Assembly: GCF_000497445.1 (NCBI RefSeq)
Contig: NZ_CM002285.1
Location: 3,095,069 to 3,102,367, forward strand
DNA length: 7,299 bases
Direction of reading: 5' to 3'
Origin: Streptomyces roseochromogenus subsp. oscitans DS 12.976
GTDB lineage: Bacteria; Actinomycetota; Actinomycetes; Streptomycetales; Streptomycetaceae
The notes under the pieces are model-generated. The model did not search any database, was not told the origin of the DNA, and saw only the letters and a list, made by a program, of their open reading frames with translations. The position numbers and the translations under genes were made by a program. Positions 6,590 to 7,299 of the stretch are shown one piece after another; position 1 is the stretch's first letter; every line of letters starts with the position of its first letter.

Positions 6590-7299
6590 TCAGGACGCCG
6601 GTGACGCCGGCCCGGCCGTGTGCTCCAGGCGATGGGCGATGTGCCGGACCAGACGCTCCAGATCGGCACAGTAGACACTCGGATGCCGGAACCCGGTCCC
6701 CGGAGCGTACCGGTGCACATAGTTCCCGCCACCGCACACCTTCCCCACGGGGCAGCCCAGACACTCGTCGGCGAGCGCCCGCTCCCCCAGCTGGCGTGCC
6801 GCCACACCGGGGTGGCGCAGGGCCTGGTCGAAGGAGTGCCGGTGGACGTTCAGCCCGGTCTCGGAGGCTCCCTCGTACGCCGACCTGAGCGCGTCGACCT
6901 GCTCGATGGCACCGTCCGTCTCCACGACGACGGCTGCCACGGGCGACAGTCCAACGGCCTCGGCACGGCTGGGAGCGCCGAGGAGGAGGGCGGCGATCTC
7001 CTGGAACAGACGGATGCGGACGGGGGCTTCGGGGCGCTTCATGTCCCACCAGGCGTCGAACACGGCGGTGAGCCAGTCGCCGTAGGGGGTGGGGGCGGGG
7101 CGGTGCCTGCCCGGGGGCCGGCCGTATGTGCCCCAGTTGGCGTGCGGGAGGAGGAAGTCGACGCCGGGCGGACGCAGGGGGAGCAGGGAGCGGTAGGTGT
7201 CGAGGGGATCGGCGGTCAGGTCGATCGTGCAGAGGATTCCGGCGTACGACTCCGGGCGCTCCGCGAGCCGTAGCGCCGCCGCGCGGGCGGCGGGCCAGG
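6590..7299 (-). CDS. fxsB: FxsB-family radical SAM/SPASM peptide maturase, C-terminal part (N-terminus beyond window)
   Basis: The C-terminal 235 residues of a radical SAM enzyme predicted to crosslink a small precursor peptide (FxsA, C-terminal FxSxx motif); FxsB-type enzymes are linked to three-residue cyclophane formation. The frame is open to the window edge (from 7297) and stops with TGA at 6590-6592; the GTG at 7063 is internal. The visible part starts in the second half of the radical SAM barrel (YAGILCTIDL, then GVDFLLPHANWG). It continues with VVVETDGAIEQVDALRSAYEG and ends in a SPASM-like cluster site, with cysteines at visible residues 179, 182, 188 and 210: CLGCPVGKVCGGGNYVHRY, then SVYCADL. 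The CxxxCxxC motif that binds the SAM cluster would lie outside the window. The protein ends 25 residues after the last cysteine, so it lacks the long metallohydrolase-like extension found in some FxsB proteins. fxsT follows 102 bases downstream, supporting the assignment. Confidence 0.9.
   Translation of the reverse strand, partial: WPAARAAALRLAERPESYAGILCTIDLTADPLDTYRSLLPLRPPGVDFLLPHANWGTYGRPPGRHRPAPTPYGDWLTAVFDAWWDMKRPEAPVRIRLFQEIAALLLGAPSRAEAVGLSPVAAVVVETDGAIEQVDALRSAYEGASETGLNVHRHSFDQALRHPGVAARQLGERALADECLGCPVGKVCGGGNYVHRYAPGTGFRHPSVYCADLERLVRHIAHRLEHTAGPASPAS

Noticed and set aside
6537..7049. 170-residue minus-strand frame overlapping fxsB
   Set aside because: Out of frame with the SPASM-containing reading frame and Arg/Gly/Pro-rich; no motif.
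6620..7273. 217-residue plus-strand frame opposite fxsB
   Set aside because: Antisense shadow; the minus strand shows the SPASM cysteine motif and HRY signature.
1..7299. CRISPR array, tRNA, rRNA or insertion sequence
   Set aside because: No regularly spaced direct repeats, cloverleaf-like sequence, rRNA signature or transposase motif was seen; the only repetition is the TPR codons and the short intergenic repeat.

Overview
The window is high-GC actinobacterial DNA, most likely Streptomyces. GC is strongly biased at third codon positions, the first gene is the fused actinobacterial-type 2-oxoglutarate dehydrogenase, and a repeat resembling common Streptomyces intergenic sequences lies between the genes. 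Three real genes are present, two of them cut by the window edges. All identifications are by eye; no database search was run.

Layout: positions 1-3351 (+) hold the C-terminal ~1116 residues of the multifunctional 2-oxoglutarate decarboxylase/dehydrogenase (Kgd/OdhA/SucA), a central TCA-cycle enzyme; its N-terminus lies before the window. Positions 3352-3526 are a convergent junction with an intrinsic terminator for kgd, a possible second hairpin, and a Streptomyces-type intergenic repeat that may terminate the opposite gene. Positions 3527-6487 (-) encode a 986-residue STAND-type protein: a TIR-like N-terminus, an NB-ARC NTPase core and about nine C-terminal TPRs. This matches the FxSxx-COOH system TPR protein (FxsT). 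Positions 6488-6589 are a spacer with an imperfect inverted repeat next to the fxsT ribosome binding site. Positions 6590-7299 (-) are the C-terminal 235 residues of a radical SAM/SPASM peptide maturase of the FxsB family; its N-terminus, with the radical SAM cysteine motif, lies beyond the window.

How the genes fit together: kgd is housekeeping and unrelated to its neighbours. fxsB and fxsT run in the same direction and form the downstream end of an FxSxx-COOH peptide-modification locus. In this system FxsB-type enzymes install a ring-forming crosslink (three-residue cyclophane) in a small FxsA precursor ending in Phe-x-Ser-x-x-COOH. The precursor gene is not in the window and is expected just beyond position 7299 on the minus strand. 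The combination of a RiPP-type maturase with an NLR-like TIR/NB-ARC/TPR protein is the most interesting content. The family is known, but the biological role of the modified peptide and of FxsT is, as far as I know, unresolved.
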